Source: PMG-095 sp037200885 (GTDB lineage Bacteria > Myxococcota_A > Polyangia > Polyangiales > Polyangiaceae). Taken from it: a DNA stretch of 64,000 bases. Under the pieces are notes generated by a model. The model saw nothing but the letters and a program-made list of their open reading frames with translations. It had not been told where the DNA came from and did not search any database. The stretch is taken from NCBI GenBank assembly GCA_037200885.1, contig JBBCIN010000001.1, forward strand, positions 2,418,001-2,482,000, written 5' to 3'. Shown one piece after another: positions 26,923 through 35,201 of this stretch. The position numbers were made by a program, and so were the translations under genes. Each line of letters opens with the position of its first letter. Position 1 is the first letter of the stretch.

Positions 26923-28602
26923 TCAACCCTTCCAGTAGATGGTGGCCCAGCCCTGCGCAGGTACTTGAACCTGAACAGTCGTCCCGCCGCCGAGTGCGAC
27001 TGTCGTAGCGGCCGCTTGCGCAGCAGAGTTGAACAGGACGGTGACCAGACTCCCGTCGGGGTTCTTGAAGGCAAGCGCATCGCCGCCCGTCGCGGCCACG
27101 CGCACCGCGTCGGGATCGACGAAGTAGGAGAGGTGACGAAAGACGTAATATACCGGTGTAACGATCAACTGCTTGGTCGCGCGGTCCACGACCAAGAGTG
27201 CGTTTTGCGGCCAAGGGCGCTGGGTGTCGAGGTTCTTTCCGGCGGTATCGAGCACCATATTCCAGGCGCTGTAGCCGTTGGCGTTGGCCGCGATCCACTG
27301 CTTGATATAACCCCAGCTCTCCACGGCATAGGCTTGGTCGTTGGCTGGCTTGTCGGGGTTGAAAGCCGGAGTTCCCGCGACCGCGAACGGATAATTGCCG
27401 CACTTGTGCTCCGACTGCATGATCAGCAAGTCGGGGTGCGCGCTCAGGATCGAAGGAATGCGACCGATCGTGTTCCACTGCAGCGTGACGCCATCCGTGT
27501 ACTTGAGCGCATCCGCGGTGAGGCTCATGATGTCGGTTGGGTAGGTGGTATCGTTGGACAGCGTACCGAACCAAACTTTCGTGCTCAGCCCGCGCTGCGC
27601 CAATGTCGGTCCCAGATAAGTGCCCACGAACGTACCGAGCGCGCCGTCATCCCACAGGCACGATGGATAGCGAGTGGCGTAACCCGGCTCGTTTTGTGGC
27701 GAGACGTCGGTGATCGCGATCCCCTGTTTGCCGTACTCCTCGATGTAGCGAGCGAAGTACAGCGCGTACGCCGCGAGCGTCGCAGCATCACTCTTCATCT
27801 TGGCGTTGAACGTGGCCGTGCCGCCGCTGGGCGGTAGATCGGTGCCGTCGTAGGTCGCGGGGTCCTTCATCCACGGAGGCGGAGTCCACGGGCTAGCCCA
27901 GAACTTGATGTCACCCTTCACCGCCTGCGCGGCTTTGATGAAAGGGATGAGCCTCATCTTGTCGCGTTCGATGGAGAATTGTGCCATCGTCGGGTCAGGG
28001 GCGTTGTTCGGTGTGTCGTCGAGCGTGTAGCGATCGATGGCGTAGTCGCTCGCGCCGAGCGGCAGCCGACCCCAAGCGAAGTTGGCGCCTTCGGTGGGGC
28101 TGAAGAGGAGTGCCATGGCGTGATCGCGGTCCGCTTGAGTGAGCACGGAGAGCGCGTCCCAGCCCGCTTCGTTGAACGTCCCACCGAAGCCGATCCATTT
28201 CTGCAAACTCTTCGTCGGGTCGACGGTCACCGTGGCGGTGCCGCCGCTCATGGGAGTGAGCGTGCCCACCTGCCAATAGGCGCCCGGCCCGGACGTCACT
28301 AGCCCAGGCCGCCCCGGTGGTTCCATGACCGGGGACCCTGCTGCGCCAGCGGCGTTGCTGCTCGCGCCTGCCTGGGAGCTGCCGCTCGCGCCTCCCGAGC
28401 TGCTCGAACCGCTCGCGCCCGCATTGGGGTTCGTGGCTGCGCCCGCGTTGCCTACCGCTGCGCCACTCGCGCCCGCGGTGCTCGCACTTCCGGAAACACC
28501 TCCGGTACCGGGCGGCTTGCTGCTGCCGTTGTCGGACGAGCCGCAAGCCACGGCGAAACACACGACCCCAGCCCCAAAGAGCGACAGTTCAAGTCTTCTC
28601 AT
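26923..28602 (-). CDS. GH30 family glycoside hydrolase lipoprotein
   Basis: The ATG at 28602 starts a lipoprotein signal (LFGAGVVCFAVACGSS). The longer frame to 28857 adds 85 residues without protein-like character. After a Gly/Ser/Ala linker comes the GH30 (alpha/beta)8 barrel: WIGFGGTFNEAGWDALS, FWASPWTPPPWMKD, the acid/base Glu in SPQNEPGY, and the nucleophile Glu in LIMQSEHKCG. A C-terminal beta domain follows. GH30 members act on glucuronoxylan, beta-1,6-glucan or galactan, and the subfamily cannot be fixed by eye. The GH67 and CE15 neighbours favour xylan. It is the first gene of a probable five-gene minus-strand operon ending at 19417. Confidence 0.9.
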   Translation of the reverse strand: MRRLELSLFGAGVVCFAVACGSSDNGSSKPPGTGGVSGSASTAGASGAAVGNAGAATNPNAGASGSSSSGGASGSSQAGASSNAAGAAGSPVMEPPGRPGLVTSGPGAYWQVGTLTPMSGGTATVTVDPTKSLQKWIGFGGTFNEAGWDALSVLTQADRDHAMALLFSPTEGANFAWGRLPLGASDYAIDRYTLDDTPNNAPDPTMAQFSIERDKMRLIPFIKAAQAVKGDIKFWASPWTPPPWMKDPATYDGTDLPPSGGTATFNAKMKSDAATLAAYALYFARYIEEYGKQGIAITDVSPQNEPGYATRYPSCLWDDGALGTFVGTYLGPTLAQRGLSTKVWFGTLSNDTTYPTDIMSLTADALKYTDGVTLQWNTIGRIPSILSAHPDLLIMQSEHKCGNYPFAVAGTPAFNPDKPANDQAYAVESWGYIKQWIAANANGYSAWNMVLDTAGKNLDTQRPWPQNALLVVDRATKQLIVTPVYYVFRHLSYFVDPDAVRVAATGGDALAFKNPDGSLVTVLFNSAAQAAATTVALGGGTTVQVQVPAQGWATIYWKG

Positions 28603-28916
28603 GATCGGTTCCAGAAAAAAGGCCGCGCGCGTTCGGCTCCAGCCAAGAAGTGAAGCGCGCCCACCGCGCAGTGCAAGCTGGAAGCCCCTTCCATTGCTGA
28701 AACCGCAACGGGAACGCACTGTGCTCGCGTCCCACGTGACGCGCGCTAGCGTCAACGTGGGAGCTACGTTCTTGACGTAGTCGACGAGCGTCGGTTCAAA
28801 CCGCAGCGCGGCATGCGACGGCCACGGCGGTCGTGACCGAAGATGCGCGGCCAGCAACGAGCTGGAGCCGAGCGATCCGTCATCGACGGTTGCTCGGCCC
28901 CGCTCAGACCTTCAAC
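28603..28916. other. Non-coding stretch upstream of the GH30 gene
   Basis: This 314-base stretch between the GH30 start and the stop of the minus-strand Gly/Lys repeat lipoprotein should contain the promoter of the GH30-GH67-CE15 operon. An A-rich run lies just upstream of the GH30 ribosome site (28615-28621). No operator palindrome or clear promoter boxes were identified. Confidence 0.35.
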
Positions 28917-29375
28917 TCAGGCTCCGCCGGCCTTGCCGCCGGAGCCGCCCTTGCCACCCGTGGCTGCCTTGCCGCCAGAGCCGCCCTTGCCACCCGTGGC
29001 TGCCTTGCCGCCAGAGCCGGCCGTGCCCGTAGCTGCCTTGCCGCCGGAGCCGGCGGTACCCGTGGCTGCCTTGCCGCCAGAGCCGGCGGTACCCGTGGCT
29101 GCCTTGCCGCCAGAGCCGGCCGTGCCCGTAGCTGCCTTGCCGCCAGAGCCGGCCGTGCCCGTGGCGGCCTTGCCCCCGGAGCCGGCCGTGCCCGTGGCTG
29201 CCTTGCCGGCCGCACCCGTAGCTGCCTTGCCCGCAGAGCCGGCAGTGCTGGCACCACCGCCGGCGCCAGTGCCGGCGGAAGGTCCGGGGGCGGCTGGGTC
29301 ACTGCTGCAGCCGACGCCGCTAGCACCGAGAAAGCCGAGTACGAGCGCGGAAACGGGAAGAAACGACTTATGCAT
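28917..29375 (-). CDS. Lipoprotein made of GSGGKAATGTA repeats
   Basis: The ATG at 29375 gives 152 residues with a lipoprotein signal ending in GASGVGCSSD. Almost all of the mature chain is a tandem repeat of 11 residues (GSGGKAATGTA and close variants), encoded by a 33-bp minisatellite that stays in frame. It ends in GKGGSGGKAGGA. There is no globular domain. One Lys per repeat gives a regularly charged, flexible stalk. It could coat the surface, cross-link, or bind acidic polysaccharide such as pectin or glucuronoxylan, but this is inference. Frames on the plus strand over the same bases are shadows of the repeat. Confidence 0.65.
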   Translation of the reverse strand: MHKSFLPVSALVLGFLGASGVGCSSDPAAPGPSAGTGAGGGASTAGSAGKAATGAAGKAATGTAGSGGKAATGTAGSGGKAATGTAGSGGKAATGTAGSGGKAATGTAGSGGKAATGTAGSGGKAATGGKGGSGGKAATGGKGGSGGKAGGA

Positions 29376-29559
29376 AGTTTTTTTGCCTCTTGGAGCGCTT
29401 CTCAAGCTAGCGCCGGCTGATGAGCGCTTGGCGCGCAATGCTATTTTGAGACCGACCCTGCTTGCACGAGTTTTAGCTTCAGCGAGCGAGGGGAGCTGGG
29501 CCCCGTGTGAAGTGGGAGTATATGAAAGGTCCCTCGTTTTGCAACTTCCGTCGCGAACA

Positions 29560-30708
29560 TTATTCGGGCACCCCGAGCTTCTCTTTGGCCCCAGCCAAAT
29601 TGTCACGAATGCGCTCGATGTCGCTTTCAGGGACCGCGAGCCCTCGTTCGACCTGTTCGAGCACCGCATCGCAGGCGTTTTTACTCATTGCGTAGTCCCC
29701 GACCCAATAGGCGGCCACCGCCAGTTCGTCGAGCAGCTGCCAGGTGTACACGCTCTCGACCAAGAACAAACGATCGTTTGGTAAGGGGGTTTGCACTCCG
29801 GCTTTCGCGAATAGCGTCGCCATCGCGTAGGCTTTTTTTCCTCGGTAGTAACGTGCGAGCTCGAACAGCGGTTCGGCGCGCTTGGGCCGGAGGTTGTAGG
29901 CGGCGAGCAGCTCCTCGAGCACGACGGCTTCGGGTCGCTCGAGGCGCAAACAAGCGCGTCCCGCTTCGAGCTGGGCGATGAATTGCTCTTCATCCCAGCC
30001 GTTTTCCATTGAGGCGCGCTTTTTATAAGCCTCGAGCGCGCGCTCGTCGAGCTCAGCGTCCCGATAGGACTGCGCGAGATAGAACTGGCTGCGCGCGTCG
30101 TTCGGGTCGCGAGCGAGCTCTTGCTCGAGCATCGCTGCGTCGCGCAAGAACTTCTGTTCCTGCGTGACCCCGTGGGATTTGGCTCCTTGCGCCTGATGAT
30201 AGACGATCCAAACGTCTTTTCTGATCGGGCAGTCTTCCGCGCCCTCGACCACTACCAGGTAGTTGTGGACCGGGCCGGCCCAGCGATAAACCGTGTTCCG
30301 GATGTTGACCAGGTGGCGCACCGCGTAGCGAATGTCGCCTTGATGCTTCTCGATCTCGTAGCTGACTCCTGGCTCTAGCTTCTCGTAAAATTTCGGATCA
30401 GAAACGCCGAGCTCCTCGTCGGCGTCGATGAACAGTAGCCAGTCGGCTTTGTTCGCGGCGACCGCAAGCTCCAAGGCTTGCTGGCGATTGACGCCAAAGT
30501 TGACCCACGGCCGCTCGTGCACCTCACCCTCGATGCCATATCCGGACATCTCGCGTCGGATGAGCTCGATGGTGTCGTCGGTCGAACCGGTATCGACGAT
30601 CACGTAGTAATCGATGTAGTCCTTGACCGATCGGATGAGGCGCGGGAGCACCTTCACCTCGTTCTTCACGATCATGTTGAGGCAGATTTTCGTCCGGCCG
30701 AGCATCAT
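29560..30708 (-). CDS. Family 2 glycosyltransferase with C-terminal TPR-like helices
   Basis: The tandem ATGs at 30708/30705 are likely starts, giving 382 residues. The N-terminal GT2 (GT-A) domain has ICLNMIVKNE, YYVIVDTGSTDDT and WLLFIDADEEL (the DXD-like metal site). The second half has alpha-helical pairs typical of tetratricopeptide repeats (PNDARSQFYLAQSYRDAELDERALEAYKKR). This two-part plan is common in glycosyltransferases that modify peptides or surface glycans. No membrane span is seen. It follows the OmpA-family gene by 46 bases on the same strand. Confidence 0.85.
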   Translation of the reverse strand: MMLGRTKICLNMIVKNEVKVLPRLIRSVKDYIDYYVIVDTGSTDDTIELIRREMSGYGIEGEVHERPWVNFGVNRQQALELAVAANKADWLLFIDADEELGVSDPKFYEKLEPGVSYEIEKHQGDIRYAVRHLVNIRNTVYRWAGPVHNYLVVVEGAEDCPIRKDVWIVYHQAQGAKSHGVTQEQKFLRDAAMLEQELARDPNDARSQFYLAQSYRDAELDERALEAYKKRASMENGWDEEQFIAQLEAGRACLRLERPEAVVLEELLAAYNLRPKRAEPLFELARYYRGKKAYAMATLFAKAGVQTPLPNDRLFLVESVYTWQLLDELAVAAYWVGDYAMSKNACDAVLEQVERGLAVPESDIERIRDNLAGAKEKLGVPE

Positions 30709-30754
30709 GCGCCAACTACGCCATCCTCGAATGGCTCGCAATGGAGGAGCGCGT

Positions 30755-31735
30755 CTACTTCGCAGTCAAGCGCACGGAAATCCGGCGATTTTTGGTCTTG
30801 CACTCAGGCGTGTCGTTGGCAGGGCAGAGAGGATGCTCCGAGCCGTAACCTGAAGCGACCAGACGCGACGCAGCGACGCCGAGTCCGACGAGTTTGTTTT
30901 TTACCTCTTGAGCGCACGCCACCGACAGCGTCTTGTTCTCTGCCGCCGTACCGCTGTTGTCGGTGAAGCCGCCGATCTCGAGCTTTGCTTCCGGGTACGC
31001 TTTGAGGATCTGGAACACGTTCTCGAGCTGAGCTTTGAAGGCCTCTTTATCGAGCTCAAGGCCGCCGCCGGCAACGAACGGGGGATCGAAATCGAACCAC
31101 GTGGTCTTGTCGACCTTCTGCTTCGGGTCCTCGAGAAACTCGAGCAGGTGTTGTTCGATGTGGTGATCGGTCGCCGTGAGCACGTAGCCCGAGCGAAGCA
31201 CGGTCTTGAACGTGGGCGCCGCCGCGGCTTGGGCCTGCTGGCTGAATGGCGAAAGTGCATGCACGAGCTCGATGCGAGTGCGCTCGGCTTGCTGCAGCTC
31301 TTCGTAGGTGTGGGCGATGTCTTCCGAGACGGTGGCCAGCGCGTCGGGTTTTCCCTCTCGCACGGCGGTGTCCAAACGGTCCGATAGCCAGTTGAGCTTT
31401 GCTCCCATCGCGCCCAGAGCTTCGACGCTCGAATAAAACTTCGCGCGCACGTCGCCGAATTCCGGGAAGTTCGCAGGGATGGCCTCGACCTGCTTCCGCA
31501 GATCCGAAAAGTTTGCGTTCAGCTCGCTGAGCTTGGGTTTGAGCCCGTCGAGGGACTGCTTGGCCGCAGCAGCATTGGGCGCGGCGTCGGCGTGGTCCGG
31601 CTTGTTCGGTTCGGCCTTGTGGCAGCCGACGACGGTGGTCGCCACCACGATTACGCTCAACAACAACAACGCAACCGGTGAACGAAGTCCGACGAACGAG
31701 CGACCTCGCGATCGAGACGAAACCTTTTCGGTCAT
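30755..31735 (-). CDS. OmpA-family lipoprotein
   Basis: The ATG at 31735 opens a lipoprotein signal (LLLLSVIVVATTVVGCHK), and the longer frame to 31927 is rejected. A helical middle part of about 130 residues with coiled-coil character follows. The C-terminal OmpA-like peptidoglycan-binding domain is seen in FDFDPPFVAGGGLELDKEA, LEIGGFTDNSGT and VASGYGSEHP, ending NRRISVRL. The product would tie the outer membrane to the cell wall. It starts 25 bases after the stop of the lipoprotein gene encoded upstream on this strand. Confidence 0.85.
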   Translation of the reverse strand: MTEKVSSRSRGRSFVGLRSPVALLLLSVIVVATTVVGCHKAEPNKPDHADAAPNAAAAKQSLDGLKPKLSELNANFSDLRKQVEAIPANFPEFGDVRAKFYSSVEALGAMGAKLNWLSDRLDTAVREGKPDALATVSEDIAHTYEELQQAERTRIELVHALSPFSQQAQAAAAPTFKTVLRSGYVLTATDHHIEQHLLEFLEDPKQKVDKTTWFDFDPPFVAGGGLELDKEAFKAQLENVFQILKAYPEAKLEIGGFTDNSGTAAENKTLSVACAQEVKNKLVGLGVAASRLVASGYGSEHPLCPANDTPECKTKNRRISVRLTAK

Positions 31736-31760
31736 GCTTTGGAGATCCGCAGTCGCGCGG

Positions 31761-32480
31761 TCACTGCTGCGGCGCGCCGTTGGTGATCCACTGCGAGATC
31801 GCCGCGATGTACTCGTCGGGAATGCAGTTGCCGCTGTTCGGATCCGGGTTGCAACTCTGCGGCATGCGCTCGGTGGGTGCGGGGCAAGTCCCCCTGAGTG
31901 CCTTGACCAGCGCGCTGCCTTCGCCATCGCCCTTTTTGACGAGCGGGATATTGCCGCAACCCTTGGAGATGTACGTGGTCAGGTTCGTGTAGAGGAGCTG
32001 ATCGTCGTTCGCAGGGAGTACCAACGCCATGCTCGGGGGCGGCGGAGCAGCGCCGCCTTTGCCGTGGCAGGGAGCAGCATCGCACGATGCATATTGGCCC
32101 CCTCCAGCGACGACGGGTTTCACCGCGCCGGCGAAGGTAGGTGGAACGCTAGAGGTGGAGCCGGCCGTTCCAGGGTTCCCGCTGGCGCCGGCAGTGTTGC
32201 CGCCGCCAGAGCCGCTGGTGCCAGGGGAGCCGCCCGTGCCTGCAGTGCCGGAGCCGCTCGTGCCGCCAGCACCAGAGCCGCTCGAGCCGGCAGCGCTGGA
32301 GCCGCTCGAGCCGGCGATCCCGCTGCCGGCGATACCTGCGCCCGCACTGCTGGGTGATCCCGCGCTGCTCTGTCCTCCCGAACCAGCGCTGCCTCCGGGG
32401 TTGGGATCGGACTGACTGCAGCCTGCCAATAGAGTTGCCAGGCTGGCTACGACGATGAGGTTCGAAAGGCTAAGTCTCAT
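31761..32480 (-). CDS. Lipoprotein with cytochrome-like CxxxxCH motif
   Basis: The 239-residue protein has a signal peptide with lipobox LLAGC. A Gly/Ser/Ala linker of about 95 residues leads to a domain of about 110 residues beginning VKPVVAGGG. It contains YASCDAAPCHGKGG, a CxxxxCH arrangement where c-type cytochromes have CxxCH, then MERMPQSC-like Met/Cys segments near the end (TERMPQSCNPD) that might hold a distal Met. The overall plan matches cytochrome-c-like lipoproteins common in Polyangia. Heme attachment with this spacing is uncertain. Confidence 0.65.
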   Translation of the reverse strand: MRLSLSNLIVVASLATLLAGCSQSDPNPGGSAGSGGQSSAGSPSSAGAGIAGSGIAGSSGSSAAGSSGSGAGGTSGSGTAGTGGSPGTSGSGGGNTAGASGNPGTAGSTSSVPPTFAGAVKPVVAGGGQYASCDAAPCHGKGGAAPPPPSMALVLPANDDQLLYTNLTTYISKGCGNIPLVKKGDGEGSALVKALRGTCPAPTERMPQSCNPDPNSGNCIPDEYIAAISQWITNGAPQQ

Positions 32481-32626
32481 GGAGCACCACGACGAAGTGT
32501 GATCAAAATGCGGCTTCCGTGCAGCTGACGACGAAAGCCGTGTGATGGTCTGAGCATAGCGTCGGTTTTACTGGATTCAAACGGATAACGGCTTTCCTGA
32601 TGCCTCGTCGGCAGCGTCGAGCGCCG

Positions 32627-33481
32627 TCAGTTTGCAGTGTCCGCGTTGGAGTACGCGGAATAATCGCTGCCGAACGCGTTCACTCTGCTCGTCTCGAACG
32701 CCCAGCTGCCACCTGGCGGAACCTCGACCGTACTCTCAGCGGTGGCCAACCCCAGTGGGCGCCCCACGCGGTTAACCGGGAAGATACTCACCTGAGGGGC
32801 TGTCACCGCAAGATCAAGCCCGTTGACGAAGACGCCGGTGTACGAGGTGCCCGTGTCGCTCGTTGCGCTCTTCACTTGGTCGACACTAAAGCCGCCGATG
32901 GCAACCACGTCCAAGGCGAAGTTCGGGCAGCGGTAGACGACATACGCCACGTCTTCGACTGCGACCGGTGAGCCGAAGCCCGTGATTGCAGCCATCGCCA
33001 CCTCGCCAGGGGCCACGCAGGAAGCGATCTCCCCGGAACCGTCCGTCCGGCGGTACAAATGTTTCGCGTAGGCTCCCCCGACCGCGGCCGATAGGGACAG
33101 TTGGTCCTTGTCGAACAGCTCGACCGAAATCGAGGCAGCGCAAGCTTGGAGGTCGCCCTCATTCTTCAAGGCAGCGTAGACTTCGATGTTGCTGGGCCCC
33201 TGCACTAGCGTCAGCGCAAGCATGTGGAAGCCACCGGTCCCGCCCGCGAGCGGCACAACCGTGACCGCTTCCGGAACGACCAGCGCATCGTCCGGGCTAG
33301 CCCCGGCCATGCCGCCTTCATCCGTCGCTGAACCCGCAGCGCCACTCGCCTCAGCCGGCGCGTTCCCGCTGCCGGAGCTCGCTCCGCCCGAACTCGCATG
33401 CCCGTCCGTACTGCTCGAACAAGCGAGGGCGAATGGTAGCAGCGGACCGAGCGCGAGAATCAGATAACGCGTTTCCAGCAT
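32627..33481 (-). CDS. Lipoprotein of unknown function, 284 aa
   Basis: Signal peptide with lipobox FALAC, then a Ser/Gly/Ala-rich tether of about 50 residues. The remaining 210 residues are beta-rich with four Cys and look like a pair of immunoglobulin-like or FxLYD-type sandwich domains (MLALTLVQGPSNIEVYAALK, VDQVKSATSDTGTSYTGVFVN). No family was recognised with confidence. It lies downstream of the terminator of the second DUF1592/DUF1552 operon and so has its own promoter. Confidence 0.65.
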   Translation of the reverse strand: MLETRYLILALGPLLPFALACSSSTDGHASSGGASSGSGNAPAEASGAAGSATDEGGMAGASPDDALVVPEAVTVVPLAGGTGGFHMLALTLVQGPSNIEVYAALKNEGDLQACAASISVELFDKDQLSLSAAVGGAYAKHLYRRTDGSGEIASCVAPGEVAMAAITGFGSPVAVEDVAYVVYRCPNFALDVVAIGGFSVDQVKSATSDTGTSYTGVFVNGLDLAVTAPQVSIFPVNRVGRPLGLATAESTVEVPPGGSWAFETSRVNAFGSDYSAYSNADTAN

Positions 33482-33503
33482 TTTGAGCGATCCAAACGCA
33501 AAA

Positions 33504-33525
33504 GCCCCTCCGGTTAAAGAGGGGC
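33504..33525 (-). terminator. Rho-independent terminator after the second DUF1552 gene
   Basis: Stem GCCCCTC (33504-33510) and GAGGGGC (33519-33525), eight-base loop, with four T on the minus strand immediately after the stem (33503-33500). It lies 23 bases beyond the stop at 33548. It separates the DUF1592/DUF1552 operon from the lipoprotein gene starting at 33481. Confidence 0.8.
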
Positions 33526-33547
33526 CTTTGGATCTCAGCGCTTCTAA

Positions 33548-35182
33548 TCAGGCTTTGAGACTGTCGAACCCGCCCGGGTGGTTGATCTTAGCGGGCTTGG
33601 ACCCGCCGCCAATGAAGTCCTCGGTCTGGTCGTACATGCCGAAGCTGGTCACCTCCGCGGTGCCCCCCTTCAAGGGGAAGCCGTCCGGGCCGCCCTTCAC
33701 GCCCAATGCGTTCATCAAGCTCACGAAGTACTTGTTGATTGGCGCGTTGGCGATCTTCGCGTCGGTGCCGGTGCTTTGCTTGGTGCCATCGACCATGTCC
33801 GACGCGCCGCCGTTGCACGACGATTCGCTGTTGCCCTGGGTCAAGGTGGGCGAACTATCTTCGACGTTCACCGCCCAACCCTGCTTGAAGTACCCCCCGG
33901 CGCCGCCGGCCTGGATGATCGGCAGATTGTTGAGGTTGTGCGCATTGCCGTCTGACATTTCGTTGAACCAGATGGCGGCGCTATGGTCGAGCAGCGTCCC
34001 GTCGCCCTCGTTGATGCCGTCGAGCATCCCGACCAGCTTGGCGAACTTCCCAGCCAGGTAGGTGTCGATGTCGGTCAGCATCTTGGTCACGCCAGCCACG
34101 CAGGTGCCCGACATGGTCGCATCGCCGATGCGGTGCGAGAGGGAATGGTTCTCGATGGTCTGATTGAGGCCCTTGTACAGGTAATTCGGCGGGTACTTCA
34201 GGAAGATGATCGGGTTCGCGTTGCACGCGGCTGCCAGTACCGCCATGGCGGAGTAGATGTCTGCTCCGTCGTAGTCGCCGCTGACCTTGGTGGTGAGAAT
34301 GTCCGAGCCAAAGCCACCCTTGCCCGCCGCGTTCACGTTTGCCTGCGTGGCCCCGATCGAGTCGGCCAGGGTTTGATTGCACTGCGCGGAGACAATCGGC
34401 CCGGTCGTCTGGGTCAGAAGCTGCTTCCAAGCATCGAGCTTCATCTTGTCGGACTGGCTCATGTTGATTCGGCTCAGCGTGGCCAGATCGTCGGCGACGA
34501 GATCCATGACGCTCTTGCCTTTGACCAAGGCGTAGGTGTCCGGATTCATCGTAGTCGTGCCGGTGCTGAACATACCCGTCAGCTGACTGAACACCTGCGA
34601 GGGTTGGCCCAGACCCGGGTACATCGTCGTCGGAGCGGAGTACGAGATGTTCGACATCGCGCCGTCGCTGACGTTGCCCACGCGCATGAAGAGCGGCGTG
34701 CCCTGCAGGCTGAGCTGCTCGGCCATCACGTGATCCAAGGAACGGCCCATGGACTTCGCGTTGTTCTTCACTTCCGGCCTGAAATCGAACGAGTTCATCG
34801 CGTTCGGGGTCACCGGGTAACAGGTGAAGTACGATCCCACCACGTTCAGGTGGGGGTCGTTGCCCTGGCCACGCACCATTCCGGAAGTCCACTCGTTCAT
34901 CGAGCGGATACCGCGCGGGATGAGCAGCTTAGCCACGTAGGGACTGAGCGCCTCGATGGACAACCCCGTGAGGTCATCTTTGGTCAACGCACCGTGGGAC
35001 TTCTTCGGGAAGAACTTCGTCGAAATCGTCCCGTAGTGCGAAAACATCGCAATCATTCGCTTCGGGGGAGCAGCGGTCTGCCCCTTCGCGTTACGTTCCA
35101 TGATCGAGCTGAGAAAGGGAGCAGCCACAACCGCTCCGCCCAGGCCTCGGAGTAAGATTCGTCGATTAATTTGGTTGGTCAT
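33548..35182 (-). CDS. DUF1552 secreted protein, Tat signal (pair 2)
   Basis: The 544 residues begin with a twin-arginine-type signal (NRRILLRGLGGAVVAAPFL). DUF1552 segments include KRMIAMFSHYGTISTKFF, PYVAKLLIPRGI, GRSLDHVMAEQL and LLDHSAAIWFNEMSDGNAHN, the last being the counterpart of the VYASSEMGN segment in pair 1. It is about 65 residues longer than the pair 1 protein and clearly divergent, so the two pairs are old paralogues rather than a recent duplication. The function is unknown, and export to periplasm or surface is likely. A clear terminator follows. Confidence 0.85.
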   Translation of the reverse strand: MTNQINRRILLRGLGGAVVAAPFLSSIMERNAKGQTAAPPKRMIAMFSHYGTISTKFFPKKSHGALTKDDLTGLSIEALSPYVAKLLIPRGIRSMNEWTSGMVRGQGNDPHLNVVGSYFTCYPVTPNAMNSFDFRPEVKNNAKSMGRSLDHVMAEQLSLQGTPLFMRVGNVSDGAMSNISYSAPTTMYPGLGQPSQVFSQLTGMFSTGTTTMNPDTYALVKGKSVMDLVADDLATLSRINMSQSDKMKLDAWKQLLTQTTGPIVSAQCNQTLADSIGATQANVNAAGKGGFGSDILTTKVSGDYDGADIYSAMAVLAAACNANPIIFLKYPPNYLYKGLNQTIENHSLSHRIGDATMSGTCVAGVTKMLTDIDTYLAGKFAKLVGMLDGINEGDGTLLDHSAAIWFNEMSDGNAHNLNNLPIIQAGGAGGYFKQGWAVNVEDSSPTLTQGNSESSCNGGASDMVDGTKQSTGTDAKIANAPINKYFVSLMNALGVKGGPDGFPLKGGTAEVTSFGMYDQTEDFIGGGSKPAKINHPGGFDSLKA

Positions 35183-35201
35183 AATCAGATTTCCTCAGCT
35201 T

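Noticed and set aside
28843..29784. A 313-codon plus-strand frame of ALPPEPAVPV repeats.
   Set aside because: It is the antisense of the GSGGKAATGTA lipoprotein repeat; only the minus-strand frame has a signal peptide and ribosome site.
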